Origin: Pseudomonas sp. LS44
GTDB taxonomy: Bacteria > Pseudomonadota > Gammaproteobacteria > Pseudomonadales > Pseudomonadaceae
Length of the DNA: 64,000 nt
NCBI RefSeq assembly: GCF_024730785.1
Contig: NZ_CP102830.1
Location: forward strand, 2,480,001-2,544,000
Reading direction: 5' to 3'
A program made the translations under genes and the position numbers. Below, in pieces: positions 35,275-45,026 of the stretch. Numbering within the stretch: position 1 is the first letter of the stretch; the number at the start of each line of letters is the position of its first letter. The notes beneath the pieces were generated by a model. It saw nothing but the letters and a program-made list of their open reading frames with translations. It searched no databases and had not been told where the DNA came from.

Positions 35275-36459
35275 TCACGCAAGGTTCCTGCTCAATACCA
35301 GCAGGGCAATATCGTCAGGCATATCGCCCAAATCGCCCAGCCCAAGCACCTGGCGTAGCCCTTCCAGGCTTCCGCCTGCCTGACTTACCAGCTCAGGCAA
35401 CGCTAGCTCTTTCTCTTTGAGTGTGTCGCCCGGCAAAAGGTCCAGAATGCCATCGGACAACAGGGTGAGACTGAAGGAAGCAGGCAAATCCATCACCTGG
35501 TCCGAGTATTCAGCCTCGTCGAATAATCCCACCGGCAAGCCCTTACCGTTCAGGTAGTGGGCTTTTCCTTCGCTAAACATGACCGGTAGCGGCAAATGCC
35601 CGCCAATGCTGTAGGTCAGCGTGCCCTCGACCTGGTCGATAACGCCGCCAAGCATGGTCACATGCTTACCGAGCTTGCAGTTGATCAGCCCACGGTTGAT
35701 GTGCCCGAGTACGTCCGACGGTTTGAACGCCGGCAAACGTCCACCACGGCGCGACTCATACAACAGCCGGGTGGTCATGAACTTGAGCAGCACAGTCACG
35801 AACGCGGAAGACGCGCCGTGTCCAGAGACATCGGCCAAATAAAACGCCACCCGCCGCTCATCAATGCGGAAGTAATCGACGAAATCGCCCGAGAGATATA
35901 AAGAAGGAATGATCTGATGAGCGAACTGCAGGTCATCGGCAACCCAAGGCGTCACCGGCAGCATATTCATCTGTACCTGGCGACCGGCGTTCTGGTCCTC
36001 CTGCAACAAGTGCAGACTGGCCTCCAGCTCGCGATTGGCCGCTTCCAGCTTCTCGCGATAACGGCGGTTTTCCAGGCGCAGGTGCGCACGATCCAGCGCG
36101 CGGCGCACCGAATGCTCGAGCACCGCAAGGTCTTCCAACGGCTTGATCAGGTAATCGGCAGCCCCGAGACGCAGGGCTTCGACAACATCGCCCATGACGC
36201 CGGCGCCAGAAACGACGATTACCGGCACTTCGACTTCCAAGGCGTTAATTCGACGAATCAGCTCAAGGCCATCGACCTGAGGCATGCGCAGATCACAAAC
36301 GACAATATCGGGCTTTTCTCGCTCGAATACCTGCAATCCCTGAAGGCCATTACTGGCTTGCAGCACATGGAAACCGCTGTCTTCCAGATAGGCCGCAAGG
36401 CTTGCGCGCACTACGTCGTCGTCATCAATTATCAGCAGCGAGGCACTGGAATTGTGCAT
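35275..36459 (-). CDS. rssB: Response regulator with PP2C phosphatase output, RssB-like
   Basis: A 394-residue protein. The receiver domain (1-120) has acidic IDDDD, the phosphoacceptor Asp56 in DIVVCDLRMP and the conserved Lys in DYLIKPLED. A coiled-coil linker (about 125-160) leads to a PP2C-type SpoIIE phosphatase domain (about 175-390) with GDFVDYFRID, FYLADVSGHGASSAFV and LLSDGILD. It probably dephosphorylates the adjacent STAS protein when signalled. The gene order with the STAS gene and tal is as I recall for P. aeruginosa rssB. Confidence 0.88.
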   Translation of the reverse strand: MHNSSASLLIIDDDDVVRASLAAYLEDSGFHVLQASNGLQGLQVFEREKPDIVVCDLRMPQVDGLELIRRINALEVEVPVIVVSGAGVMGDVVEALRLGAADYLIKPLEDLAVLEHSVRRALDRAHLRLENRRYREKLEAANRELEASLHLLQEDQNAGRQVQMNMLPVTPWVADDLQFAHQIIPSLYLSGDFVDYFRIDERRVAFYLADVSGHGASSAFVTVLLKFMTTRLLYESRRGGRLPAFKPSDVLGHINRGLINCKLGKHVTMLGGVIDQVEGTLTYSIGGHLPLPVMFSEGKAHYLNGKGLPVGLFDEAEYSDQVMDLPASFSLTLLSDGILDLLPGDTLKEKELALPELVSQAGGSLEGLRQVLGLGDLGDMPDDIALLVLSRNLA

Positions 36460-36667
36460 GGGGTACCAGGCAAACGGCGCCAGGGAATTGGCTTAAGCGT
36501 TGAGCGTGAGATCCTGAACGCGTGTACTCGGCTCACATTAAGGCGCAGACGGTACTCCCATCCGTGCCCTGATTCAAGCTTGGCCCGATTGGCGCGCCCG
36601 GCACCTTTACACCCGAAAACGGTGGGGACTATAAGAGGCAAACACGTCATAACAAGAGGATCAAGGC

Positions 36668-36967
36668 ATGACCCAAAACGATCGGGACTACAGTGAGAAA
36701 CGCGACTTCATCCGAATGCGCCTTGAGGCCCCGGTCACTTTGGTGCACGGCGGGAGGGAGCTCGGAGCCATCTGCCTGGACCTTTCGAGCAACGGCATGC
36801 ACCTCGAAGCGCCTACCGCACTGAAGATGGGCGACCGCGTGCGAGTGTTGATCCCCTCCTCCCATCGCGAACTCAAAGGTCTGGACGTAGAGGCGGAAGT
36901 GGTTCGCGTCAGCTCGCTGGACGAGGGTGGTCAAGCACTCGGGCTGTCCATCGTGGCGATGAACTAA
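36668..36967 (+). CDS. PilZ-domain c-di-GMP binding protein
   Basis: A 99-residue single-domain PilZ protein. Both nucleotide-binding motifs are complete: RDFIR (RxxxR) near residue 13 and DLSSNG (DxSxxG) near residue 38. It has no fused output domain, so it should act by docking on a partner protein. An AGAGGATCAAGGC site precedes the ATG. It is divergent from the rssB-like gene and ends at a strong terminator. Confidence 0.88.
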   Translation: MTQNDRDYSEKRDFIRMRLEAPVTLVHGGRELGAICLDLSSNGMHLEAPTALKMGDRVRVLIPSSHRELKGLDVEAEVVRVSSLDEGGQALGLSIVAMN

Positions 36968-36987
36968 CCGCGTTCTGAATCAAACAT

Positions 36988-37015
36988 GACAAAGGCGGCC
37001 TAGGCCGCCTTTGTC
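36988..37015. terminator. Bidirectional terminator between the PilZ gene and mlaA
   Basis: A 13-bp perfect stem (GACAAAGGCGGCC and complement) around a TA loop, between convergent genes. Confidence 0.85.
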
Positions 37016-37041
37016 ACATCTGGAAGCAAGTTCGACAGCTT

Positions 37042-37743
37042 TTAAAAGTCGTCTTCGACCTGGCCGTCCTGCACTTTGAATTCGCGGTTCTGCAGGTAGA
37101 CGTTGCGGATGAACACGTATTTATCGCCGTTGATCATTTTCTCCGCCGACAACAGGTTCGCCCGGGTATCGATCACGTCCACACCGCGGGTCACGTTACG
37201 GGTCGGCACATGATCGATGTACGGATACGGGCCGAGGTAACTATCCGGAATCATTGCCGGCGCATCACGCACGGTGCTCGGACCGAAGAACGGCAGCATC
37301 AGGTACGGACCGCTACCTATGCCCCAGGCGCCGAGAGTCTGGCCGAAGTCTTCATCGTTGCGGTTCAGCCCCATTGAGGTGCCGACATCGAAGAAACCAA
37401 GCAACCCGAACGTGGTGTTGAAAATCAGTCGGCTGCTATCAACACCGGCATCATGAATCTTGCCTTGCAGCAGGTTGTTGGCCAGGTTGCCCACGTCGCC
37501 AACGTTGTTGAAGACGTTATGCACGCCATCTTCGAGAAATTGCGGGGTGATCGTCTGATAACCCTGCGCAAGCGGCTTCAGCGCATAGGTATCGAGGGTA
37601 TCGTTGAATCGGAAAATTGCCCGATTGAAACCTTCCCATGGGTCTTCTTCTGCGGCCTGTGCAGCCAATGGCACCAGTGCCAGACTGGCGAACGCCATAA
37701 GGCATACCAGACCCTCGATCCACTTTGCAGCGAAAACACGCAT
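37042..37743 (-). CDS. mlaA: Outer-membrane lipid asymmetry protein MlaA (VacJ)
   Basis: A 233-residue MlaA-family protein that removes misplaced phospholipids from the outer leaflet and passes them to the MlaC shuttle. The conserved start DPWEGFNRAIFRFNDTLD is at about 34-51, and FFDVGTSMGL, DFGQTLGAWGIGSGPYLMLP and GPSTVRDA are all present. The signal peptide ends LAAQA and has no lipobox cysteine, unlike E. coli MlaA, which is a lipoprotein. It is divergent from the thioesterase gene. Confidence 0.92.
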   Translation of the reverse strand: MRVFAAKWIEGLVCLMAFASLALVPLAAQAAEEDPWEGFNRAIFRFNDTLDTYALKPLAQGYQTITPQFLEDGVHNVFNNVGDVGNLANNLLQGKIHDAGVDSSRLIFNTTFGLLGFFDVGTSMGLNRNDEDFGQTLGAWGIGSGPYLMLPFFGPSTVRDAPAMIPDSYLGPYPYIDHVPTRNVTRGVDVIDTRANLLSAEKMINGDKYVFIRNVYLQNREFKVQDGQVEDDF

Positions 37744-37850
37744 TGCAGTTTCTCCATGAGAAAAAGTACTTTGGCGAGCAGGCGACCGCCATTTGGCTGC
37801 GCAGTATAAAGCCTCGACCCCACTATTTCGGCAGCATAGCGAAACCTTTT

Positions 37851-38249
37851 ATGACAGAAAAACGCTTAGTTTTCACCGCGCGGATTCCAGTGCGCTGGGG
37901 CGACATGGATAGCCGCCAACACGTCAACAACACCACCTATATTCAGTACACGGAAGAGGCGCGAGTACAGTGGTTCCGCCAACTGGGCCTGGATTTCAGC
38001 GAAGTCGGGCCGGTGGTATTGCAAAACATGCATACCTACCTGAAGGCGGTGGTTTATCCGGCGACGGTGGTCGTCGAGCTATATCTCGGTGCAGCGGGCC
38101 GCAGCAGTTTGACCCTCGAACATCGCATGACCACCCTGGAAAACCCGCAAACAGTCTACGGAGAAGGCTTTTGCAAAGTCGTCTGGATCAATCATCGTGA
38201 GGAGCGCAGCGTGCCGATTCCCGACTCGGTGCGCCAACTATTTGCCTGA
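37851..38249 (+). CDS. Acyl-CoA thioesterase, 4HBT hotdog family
   Basis: A 132-residue YbgC-like thioesterase. The motif WGDMDSRQHVNNTTYIQYTE (about 17-36) holds the catalytic Asp and the HVNN turn of the family; the rest alternates strands of a hotdog fold. The ATG at 37851 overlaps no other gene and the open frame upstream is a shadow of mlaA's leader. The substrate acyl chain is unknown. Confidence 0.87.
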   Translation: MTEKRLVFTARIPVRWGDMDSRQHVNNTTYIQYTEEARVQWFRQLGLDFSEVGPVVLQNMHTYLKAVVYPATVVVELYLGAAGRSSLTLEHRMTTLENPQTVYGEGFCKVVWINHREERSVPIPDSVRQLFA

Positions 38250-38355
38250 TGCGCGCAATGAATATGCCCGGATGTTGGCGTAACCTGTCAGTGAGGCGTG
38301 GACCTTTCGCCAGCCTGGCAGGTCAATGCCTGTAATTACTATGGAGGGATACCCC

Positions 38356-38619
38356 ATGCCTGCTCGTGAATTGCAGCAGCAATTGAATGAACTGCGCGAA
38401 CAACTCGATAGCGGTACCACATTGACCGCCGAAGAGCAGACGCATCTGCAGGATTTGATCAGTCAAATCGAACTGAAACTCGAACTGGAAGCCGTCACCC
38501 CGGACACGGGGTTGGTGGATGGCGTTAATCTCGCGGTGGAACGCTTCGAGGTCGAGCATCCGACGCTGGCCGGCACATTGCGCAACATCGTGCAAAGTCT
38601 CGCCAACATGGGTATTTGA
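38356..38619 (+). CDS. DUF4404 family protein
   Basis: An 87-residue acidic, helical protein (ELQQQLNELREQLDSG, HLQDLISQIELKLELE) fitting DUF4404, a small Pseudomonas family of unknown function. A clear GGAGGG lies before the ATG at 38356. It ends at a terminator shared with queF. Confidence 0.78.
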   Translation: MPARELQQQLNELREQLDSGTTLTAEEQTHLQDLISQIELKLELEAVTPDTGLVDGVNLAVERFEVEHPTLAGTLRNIVQSLANMGI

Positions 38620-38633
38620 GCCCTGTACAACTA

Positions 38634-38661
38634 AAAAGCCCCGGCATCGACCGGGGCTTTT
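38634..38661. terminator. Bidirectional terminator between DUF4404 and queF
   Basis: Arms AAAAGCCCCGG and CCGGGGCTTTT around a CATCGA loop. Confidence 0.88.
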
Positions 38662-38664
38662 GCG

Positions 38665-39498
38665 TTACTGGCGGACCAGTCGGCGATTGTCCGGCGTAAT
38701 CGGCGCCGTACTGCGATACGGATTGATATCCAACCCGCCGCGGCGCACATAGCGCGCATAGACAGTGAGCTTGGTCGGCGCGAGCAATCGCTGCAGATCG
38801 AGGAAAATCCGCTCCACGCATTGCTCGTGAAAATCGACGTGCTGACGAAAGCTCACCAGATAAGCCAGAAAACTGGCGGGATCTAGCCGCGCAGCGCCCT
38901 GATACTCCAGCGTCACACTGCCCCAGTCAGGCTGACCGGTGACCGGGCAATTGGATTTAAGCAAATGGCTGTGCAACGCCTCATCTACCGAGCCGCACGG
39001 TTCGCAACGCAGCAATTCGGCTTGCGGATGCTCGTAGCGCGACACCTGGATATCCAGTTCGTCGATGCACACGCCAGGCAGCGGCGCCACGCCTTGCGCC
39101 TGCACATCGGCCAGGCTGCGCACCCGTACTGCCACCGGAGCACCAGCGGCAGCCGAGAGATCCCGAGTCATGACTGTTTCAAGCGCGGCAGCATCGCTGA
39201 AGGTGCTCTGGTTCAGCGAGTTGAGATACAGCTTGAAGGACTTGGATTCGATGATATTCGGCGAGTCTGCGGGAATCGCGAATTCGCCAATTGCTACTAC
39301 TGGCTTACCAGACGGCAGCAGCCAGGACAGCTCATAGCAATTCCAATAATCGACGCCCTGATAGGGCAGGGTTTGCGCGGTCAGGCCCAGCTCCGCCCAC
39401 TTGGTCGCGCGGGCAATGGGGAACAGCAGTTCCGGGCTGTAAGTGGCGATGTATTCGCTGGATTTACCTAGCGGCGAATGTTCGGCAGGGTGCTGCAT
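38665..39498 (-). CDS. queF: NADPH-dependent 7-cyano-7-deazaguanine reductase QueF
   Basis: A 277-residue enzyme of queuosine biosynthesis that reduces the nitrile of preQ0 to the amine preQ1. The NADPH signature [15 protein letters not shown] and the active-site Cys in [16 protein letters not shown] are present, followed by [13 protein letters not shown]. Length matches the two-domain E. coli type. The ATG at 39498 has an AGG upstream; the longer frame to 39642 is not family-like. It lies downstream of copB on the same strand with a 113-bp gap. Confidence 0.95.
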   Translation of the reverse strand: MQHPAEHSPLGKSSEYIATYSPELLFPIARATKWAELGLTAQTLPYQGVDYWNCYELSWLLPSGKPVVAIGEFAIPADSPNIIESKSFKLYLNSLNQSTFSDAAALETVMTRDLSAAAGAPVAVRVRSLADVQAQGVAPLPGVCIDELDIQVSRYEHPQAELLRCEPCGSVDEALHSHLLKSNCPVTGQPDWGSVTLEYQGAARLDPASFLAYLVSFRQHVDFHEQCVERIFLDLQRLLAPTKLTVYARYVRRGGLDINPYRSTAPITPDNRRLVRQ

Positions 39499-39611
39499 GG
39501 CGAAAACCTGGAAGGAGAAAAACGCGGCAAGTGTATACAGTTTCCTCGGTGCTTTCAGGGCCCCTGGACCACTGGCGCGCGCATTTCCGCCCCCAAAAGT
39601 ATGGATACGCC

Positions 39612-40319
39612 TTACAACCAGAATCGCAGGCCGACCACCCAAGCACCCTCCTCGTCATCCTCGCCCGCCTCACGTAGCCAGTCGCTGCTGCGGCCGTAGG
39701 TCTTTTCCCACTGGTAGCCGACATAGGGAGAGAACGCCGGGGTGATCCGATAGTGCAGGCGCAAGCCGGCTTCCAGGGTGCTGCCCCCGGCGCCAATGTC
39801 CAGATCGCGGTCGTCGGCCATGGCCAGGTCGTATTCCAGCTTCGGTTCGAGCACCCAGCGCTGACTCAACAGCCACTCGTATTCGGCCTCCACCCGTAGC
39901 GAAGGATCGCCCTGCTCGCTGACGAACAGGTTGGCGTCCAGCTCAATCCACTGTGGCGCCAGCCCCTTGAGACCGAGCACCGCGTAGCTGCGTTGCGGCC
40001 CTGACTGGTCGTCATAACGAAGGCCGGCCTGCCAGTCGAAGAACGTGCTGGCCTCCCGACGGTAGAGCAATTGCGTCTGGCTCGACTGGGTCGGACCGCC
40101 GGCATCGCGTTCGCCCTCGCTTTTGAGCACCAGCTTGTGACGATCGTTGCCGTACCAGCCCTCGGCCTCCCAGGCCAGTTGCTGATCGTCGCCGTGAAAA
40201 CGCTGTTCCAGACGATCGACAGCGAAATGGCCGACCGGCATGTCGTCCATCTCCATGGCCAAAGCCGATAACGGTAAGCCGATCAGCACACCGGCTAGCA
40301 CTCGTTCATTAATGCGCAT
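39612..40319 (-). CDS. copB: Copper resistance outer-membrane protein CopB
   Basis: A 235-residue CopB/PcoB-type beta-barrel. A signal peptide ([20 protein letters not shown]) is followed by a short Met/Asp segment [10 protein letters not shown]. The barrel contains [31 protein letters not shown] and the closing GLRFWL. The Met-rich N-terminal region found in longer homologues is reduced here. The start at 40319 overlaps copA by 11 bases with GGAGG inside copA, so it is coupled to copA. Confidence 0.9.
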   Translation of the reverse strand: MRINERVLAGVLIGLPLSALAMEMDDMPVGHFAVDRLEQRFHGDDQQLAWEAEGWYGNDRHKLVLKSEGERDAGGPTQSSQTQLLYRREASTFFDWQAGLRYDDQSGPQRSYAVLGLKGLAPQWIELDANLFVSEQGDPSLRVEAEYEWLLSQRWVLEPKLEYDLAMADDRDLDIGAGGSTLEAGLRLHYRITPAFSPYVGYQWEKTYGRSSDWLREAGEDDEEGAWVVGLRFWL

Positions 40320-41985
40320 GGCCGCCCTCCTCCCGAGCCGCGGGATAGAACGGCTGGCTGCCGCCATCCGGCGCCTCGACGATGACCTTGCGGAACATGC
40401 CGCTGGCCATGTGGTAGATCAGGTGGCAGTGGAAGGCCCACTCGCCCTTGGCATCCGCCGGCACGTCGACTTCCAGGGTCTGCCCCGGTGCGACGTTGAC
40501 CACATGCTTGAGCGGATTGAATCGACCGTTGCCTTTGTCCAGCTGCATCCACATGCCGTGCAGGTGCATCGGGTGGTTCATCATGGTCTGGTTGACGAAG
40601 CGGATGCGCACCCGCTCGCCATACTTCAAGCGGACCGGCTCGGCCTCCGAGTATTTCTTGCCGTCGAATGACCAGTAATAGCGCTCCATGTTGCCGGTCA
40701 GCTTCAGCTCGATAGTGCGGTCCGGCGCGCGATAGTCAGCGAACGGACGCATCGCTTTGAGATCGCCATAGACCAGCACCCGACCACCATCAACCGGCTC
40801 GGGCGCGATACCACTGCCAGCGGCGTAGTCTGGGTTGCCGACAGGCATGGCGTGACCCATCGCCGCGTGATCCATGCCGGCCATCTGGTCGTGATTCATT
40901 CCAGCCATGTCGCCATGCCCCATCCCCTCATGAGTCATGCCCGCATGGCTGGCCCCCATGTCCGCCATGTTCAGCAGGCGCGGCTCACGCAGCTTTGGCA
41001 CCTCGGCCTGCATTCCCGCACGCGGGGCCAGCGTGGCGCGGGCATATCCGCGACGGTCCATCGACTCGGCGAACAGGGTGTAGGCTTTGTCCTCCTTGGG
41101 CTGGACGATCACGTCATAGGTTTCGGCGACGGCAATGCGCAACTGGTCGACGGTCACCGGTTGTACGTCGTTGCCGTCGGCCTGCACCACGGTCATCGAC
41201 AGACCGGGGATCCGCAGGTCGAAATAGCTCATTCCCGAACCGTTGATGATGCGCAGGCGCACCCGCTCGCCGGGCTTGAACAGTGCCGTCCAGTTCTGCT
41301 CGACATCCTTGCCGTTGACCAGGAAGCGGAAGCCGCTGACATCGGCGATATCGGTCTTGCTCATGCGCATGTCGCCCCAGGCCCAGCGGTCCTTGACCGT
41401 TGCCCAGAAGCCGTCGCGGCCCGCATCACGGAAGAAATCACCCGCCGTCTGCTGCTGGTCGTTGTAGTAATCAGCCTGTTTTTTCAGATTGCTGAGGGTG
41501 CGTTCGGGCTTTTCGTCCTGCCAGTCGAACAGCAGCACCGTGTACTCGCGGTCGTAGCGGTACGGTTCGCGGCCCTTGGGCTCGATGATCAGCGGGCCGT
41601 ACAGTCCTTCTTGCTCCTGGAAACCGCTGTGCGCGTGATACCAGTAAGTGCCGGCCTGCTGAATGCGGAAGCGGTAGGTAAAGGTTTCACCCGGCTTGAT
41701 CCCGGGAAAGCTGATGCCCGGCACACCGTCCTGGGTGTAGGGCAGCAGGATGCCGTGCCAGTGCAGCGAGGTGTCGCGATCCAGGCGATTGGTGACGTTG
41801 AGCACCACCTCTTCGCCTTCCTGGAAGCGCAGCTCCGGCGCCGGGGTCTGGCCATTGACGGTCAGCGCCGCACGACTGCCGTCGCTCAGGTGCAACTCAC
41901 CCTCGTCGATCACCAAGTCATAGGTGCCGGCGTGCACGGAGAGGCTACCGCACAGCAAGCCGGCAGCCAGCCACAGGCGGGTCAC
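40309..41985 (-). CDS. copA: Periplasmic multicopper oxidase CopA
   Basis: A 558-residue CopA/PcoA multicopper oxidase that oxidises or sequesters copper in the periplasm. Copper ligand motifs are all present: SLHWHGILLP, TYWYHAHSGFQ, HPMHLHGMW and AFHCHLIYHMASGMF. A Met/His-rich segment (about residues 350-395, with MTHEGMGHGDMAGM) lies before the last domain. The start is GTG at 41985, overlapping the stop of the cupredoxin gene by four bases. The signal peptide (VTRLWLAAGLLCGSLSVHAG) has no twin arginine, whereas most homologues use the Tat pathway. Confidence 0.92.
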   Translation of the reverse strand: MTRLWLAAGLLCGSLSVHAGTYDLVIDEGELHLSDGSRAALTVNGQTPAPELRFQEGEEVVLNVTNRLDRDTSLHWHGILLPYTQDGVPGISFPGIKPGETFTYRFRIQQAGTYWYHAHSGFQEQEGLYGPLIIEPKGREPYRYDREYTVLLFDWQDEKPERTLSNLKKQADYYNDQQQTAGDFFRDAGRDGFWATVKDRWAWGDMRMSKTDIADVSGFRFLVNGKDVEQNWTALFKPGERVRLRIINGSGMSYFDLRIPGLSMTVVQADGNDVQPVTVDQLRIAVAETYDVIVQPKEDKAYTLFAESMDRRGYARATLAPRAGMQAEVPKLREPRLLNMADMGASHAGMTHEGMGHGDMAGMNHDQMAGMDHAAMGHAMPVGNPDYAAGSGIAPEPVDGGRVLVYGDLKAMRPFADYRAPDRTIELKLTGNMERYYWSFDGKKYSEAEPVRLKYGERVRIRFVNQTMMNHPMHLHGMWMQLDKGNGRFNPLKHVVNVAPGQTLEVDVPADAKGEWAFHCHLIYHMASGMFRKVIVEAPDGGSQPFYPAAREEGGHAH

Positions 41986-42527
41986 GGCGTGATCTCGATG
42001 TTGCCGACCATGCCGGCCTGATAATGGCCGGGGATATTGCAAGCGAACTCCAGGCCGGTGGCCTGACTGAAGGTCCAAGTCAGCTCGGCAGTCTTGCCTG
42101 GCTCGACCAGCACGCTGTTGGCGTCGTCGTGTTTGATCATTGCCGCATGGTCCGCGCTGCCCATGTCGTGCCCCATCTGACTGTGGTCCATCGCGCCCAT
42201 GTCATGCTTCATCCCGGTTGGAGTGAGCATGCCCATCTGCTGCATCATCAACATCCGCTTCTGGTGCTCGGCATGCATGCCGGCGTCGCCGAGGTTGATC
42301 TCGTGCAGCAGGCTGCCTTCGTTCTTCAGCACGAAACGTACGGTTTCACCGGCCTTGACCTGTACGCTGGCCGGCTCGAAGTACATGTCGCCCATGACGA
42401 TCTCCACCGTCCGGGTGGCGCCTGCGGATTTGGCCGGATGGCCGAAGGAGTAACCGCCTGCCGGGGTATCGGCGAGCACGGGAAGGGTAAAAACAGCGGC
42501 CAGGAGCGGCAGGATGCGCAAGGACAT
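41982..42527 (-). CDS. Cupredoxin-domain periplasmic copper protein
   Basis: A 181-residue secreted copper protein. After a signal peptide (MSLRILPLLAAVFTLPVLA) the cupredoxin fold shows the type 1 site: His in GSLLHEINLG and Cys-His-Met in FACNIPGHYQAGM. A Met/His-rich insert (MLMMQQMGMLTPTGMKHDMG and onwards) may bind extra copper. It is the first gene of the cupredoxin-copA-copB operon behind a cop box, comparable to PA2807/CopI-type proteins. The ATG at 42527 is chosen; a GTG two codons upstream is possible. Confidence 0.88.
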   Translation of the reverse strand: MSLRILPLLAAVFTLPVLADTPAGGYSFGHPAKSAGATRTVEIVMGDMYFEPASVQVKAGETVRFVLKNEGSLLHEINLGDAGMHAEHQKRMLMMQQMGMLTPTGMKHDMGAMDHSQMGHDMGSADHAAMIKHDDANSVLVEPGKTAELTWTFSQATGLEFACNIPGHYQAGMVGNIEITP

Positions 42528-42597
42528 GAACACGATTCCAGTTGTGGTCTAGGCCGCCATCCTACGAACCGGCAACTGGCATCCAGCTGACCGGTAG

Positions 42598-42613
42598 ATT
42601 ACAAATCTGTCAG
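42598..42613. promoter_or_regulatory. cop box (CopR operator)
   Basis: ATTACAAATCTGTCAG is the reverse complement of the known CTGACAnnnnnGTAAT operator of CopR-type regulators. A second dyad CAGGAA/TTCCTG overlaps it at 42611-42626. It lies in the 163-bp divergent region between the cupredoxin operon and copR. Confidence 0.75.
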
Positions 42614-42690
42614 GAAGACATTCCTGACAATCAGGCCCGGGTATAAATGCGCCCTTTATAGGAGCGCGACACAGTGCTGATGGAAAACCC

Positions 42691-43368
42691 ATGAAATTGC
42701 TGATCGTCGAAGACGAACCCAAGACCGGCCACTACCTGCAACAGGGACTGGGCGAAGCAGGTTTCAGCGTCGAGCTGGCGCGTGACGGCATCGAGGGCCA
42801 GCATCTGGCCCTTTCCGGCGACTATGACCTGCTGATCCTCGACATCATGCTGCCCGGCCTCGACGGCTGGCAGATCCTCGCCCGCGTGCGTGCGCAGGGA
42901 TTGCCGCTCCCGGTGCTAATCCTTACCGCCCGTGATGCGGTGGACGATCGGGTTCGCGGCCTGGAGTCGGGGGCCGACGATTACCTGGTCAAGCCCTTTG
43001 CCTTCACCGAGCTGCTTGCCCGGGTACGCAGCCTGCTGCGACGCAGCCAGTCCGGCCCGCAGGAAACCCAGCTGCAACTGGCCGACCTGCACCTCGATCT
43101 GCTGCGTCGCCGCGTCGAACGCGACGGCCGGCGCATCGACCTGACCGCCAAGGAGTTCGCCCTGCTCGAACTGCTCCTGCGCCGCCAGGGCGAGGTACTG
43201 CCAAAAACGCTGATCGCCTCGCAGGTCTGGGACATGAATTTCGACAGCGACACCAACGTCATCGAGGTCGCCATCCGCCGCCTGCGCGCCAAGGTCGACG
43301 AAGGTTTCGCCGCGCCATTGATCCATACCGTGCGCGGCATGGGCTACGTGCTGGAGGTGCGCGAGTGA
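42691..43368 (+). CDS. copR: Copper response regulator CopR
   Basis: A 225-residue OmpR-type regulator. The receiver has Asp51 in [13 protein letters not shown] and Lys in [12 protein letters not shown]; the winged helix follows with [16 protein letters not shown] and [16 protein letters not shown]. In pseudomonads and E. coli such proteins activate copper resistance through cop boxes. It overlaps copS by four bases (GTGA). Confidence 0.93.
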   Translation: MKLLIVEDEPKTGHYLQQGLGEAGFSVELARDGIEGQHLALSGDYDLLILDIMLPGLDGWQILARVRAQGLPLPVLILTARDAVDDRVRGLESGADDYLVKPFAFTELLARVRSLLRRSQSGPQETQLQLADLHLDLLRRRVERDGRRIDLTAKEFALLELLLRRQGEVLPKTLIASQVWDMNFDSDTNVIEVAIRRLRAKVDEGFAAPLIHTVRGMGYVLEVRE

Positions 43369-44735
43369 CCCCCCGCCTGTCCCTGGCCAATCGCCTCGGT
43401 CTACTGTTCGCCGCCTGCACGGCGGCGGTCTCGCTGCTGGCCGGAGTCCTGTTCAACCGCGCCAGCGAGGCGCACTTCATCGAACTGGACCAGCAACTGC
43501 TGAACAGCCGCGTCGCGGTATTTCGCAGCCTGCTGAAAAACGTCGACAGCCCGAACGCACTGAACGCCCATCGGCCGGCACTAGACGTCGAACTGCGTCA
43601 CCACCCGGACCTCAGCCTGCAAATTCTGGGGCATGACGGCAGTACCTGGTTCGCCAGCAGCGCCGCGCAAGTCGAACTGCCCGCATTGCACACCGGCCTG
43701 CACGACCTGAAAGCCAATGCCACCGACTACCGCGTGCTGGATACCCCGTTGCACGAGGGCCAGCGCGACTCGCCGCGCCTGCGCCTGCTGCTCGACATCA
43801 CCCATCACCAGCACTTTCTGCAACGCATGCAGCAACTGATCTGGCTAACCGTCGGCCTCAGCGCACTGGCCACCGCCCTTCTCGGCGCCTGGGTAGCCCG
43901 GCGCGGCCTGCGCCCGTTACGGCAGATGACCGAACTAGCGAGCAGCATGTCCGCCTCATCGCTGACCCATCGCCTGGACGAGCACGACGCGCCGGTCGAG
44001 CTGACCGAGCTGATCCGCGCCTTCAATGCCATGCTCGCCCGCCTGGACTATGCCTTCGTGCGGCTGTCGGCCTTTTCCGCCGACATCGCCCACGAGCTGC
44101 GCACGCCGCTCTCCAACCTGTTGACCCAGACGCAGGTAACCCTCAGCCAGCCGCGCGACCTCCCGAGCTACCGCGAAGCCCTGCACTCCAACCTCGAAGA
44201 GCTTCAGCACCTGGCCCAGATGGTGGGCGACATGCTGTTCCTGGCGAAAGCCGAACACGGTCTGCTGCCCACCCGCCGCGAACCGCTGGACATGGGCCCG
44301 GAGCTGCAGGCGGTGGCCGATTACTTCACACCGCTGGCCGAGGAAACCGGCGTCGGCCTGCGCGTCTCTGGCTCGGCGCCGCTGCAAGCCGACCGCAGCT
44401 TGTTGCGCCGGGCCTTGTCCAACCTGCTGGACAATGCGTTGCGCTTCACTCCCGCTGGCGGCGAAATCCATCTGACAGCGGAAACCGGCCCCGACGGCAT
44501 CCGCCTGATCGTCGCCAACCAGGGTGAATCCATTCCCGCCGAGTCGCTACCGCGCCTGTTCGATCGCTTCTTCCGCGCCGATCCGGCCCGCCGCGAAGGC
44601 CAAGCCGAACATGCCGGCCTGGGCCTGGCGATCACCCGCTCGATCGTCCATGCCCATGGCGGCAAGATCCGCTGCCTGTCAGCCGATGGCTGGACGCGGT
44701 TCATCTTGGAGTTTCCCTCCAGCGCCAACTATTGA
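43365..44735 (+). CDS. copS: Copper sensor histidine kinase CopS
   Basis: A 456-residue heavy-metal sensor kinase. Membrane segments at about 10-28 and 160-180 enclose a ~130-residue periplasmic domain with several His ([25 protein letters not shown]). A HAMP domain, the phosphoacceptor His in [14 protein letters not shown] and the ATPase boxes ([29 protein letters not shown]) follow. The start is GTG at 43365, overlapping the copR stop. Confidence 0.92.
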   Translation: MTPRLSLANRLGLLFAACTAAVSLLAGVLFNRASEAHFIELDQQLLNSRVAVFRSLLKNVDSPNALNAHRPALDVELRHHPDLSLQILGHDGSTWFASSAAQVELPALHTGLHDLKANATDYRVLDTPLHEGQRDSPRLRLLLDITHHQHFLQRMQQLIWLTVGLSALATALLGAWVARRGLRPLRQMTELASSMSASSLTHRLDEHDAPVELTELIRAFNAMLARLDYAFVRLSAFSADIAHELRTPLSNLLTQTQVTLSQPRDLPSYREALHSNLEELQHLAQMVGDMLFLAKAEHGLLPTRREPLDMGPELQAVADYFTPLAEETGVGLRVSGSAPLQADRSLLRRALSNLLDNALRFTPAGGEIHLTAETGPDGIRLIVANQGESIPAESLPRLFDRFFRADPARREGQAEHAGLGLAITRSIVHAHGGKIRCLSADGWTRFILEFPSSANY

Positions 44736-44778
44736 TCAGGCCCGCTGAAGTTTGAGCTTTCAGCCGGCACTCCGCAGT

Positions 44779-44882
44779 CGTAGGGAGGGTTAGCCGCGTA
44801 GCGGCGTAACCCGCCATGGATGTCGGCAGGCATCCCTGAGGCCGGCCGGTGGGTTACGGCCTGCGGCCTAACCCACCCTACG
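44779..44882. repeat. GTAGG-type intergenic hairpin repeat R3
   Basis: Outer arms CGTAGGGAGGGTTA (44779-44792) and TAACCCACCCTACG (44869-44882) pair with one mismatch; a second hairpin lies inside. It sits between copS and the EF-G2 gene. Confidence 0.72.
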
Positions 44883-45026
44883 AAAATGAAGACATCAAAG
44901 GGCCGGATCAATAAACGCCGCTTCTCCGGCCACCGGCCGTCACCTGGACGGCAGTAAACCGGCGCATCGTCCGGGCCCAAAACCTCGGCTACCTATACTG
45001 CAGAAATTCTGCAAGCGGAGGTGCTC

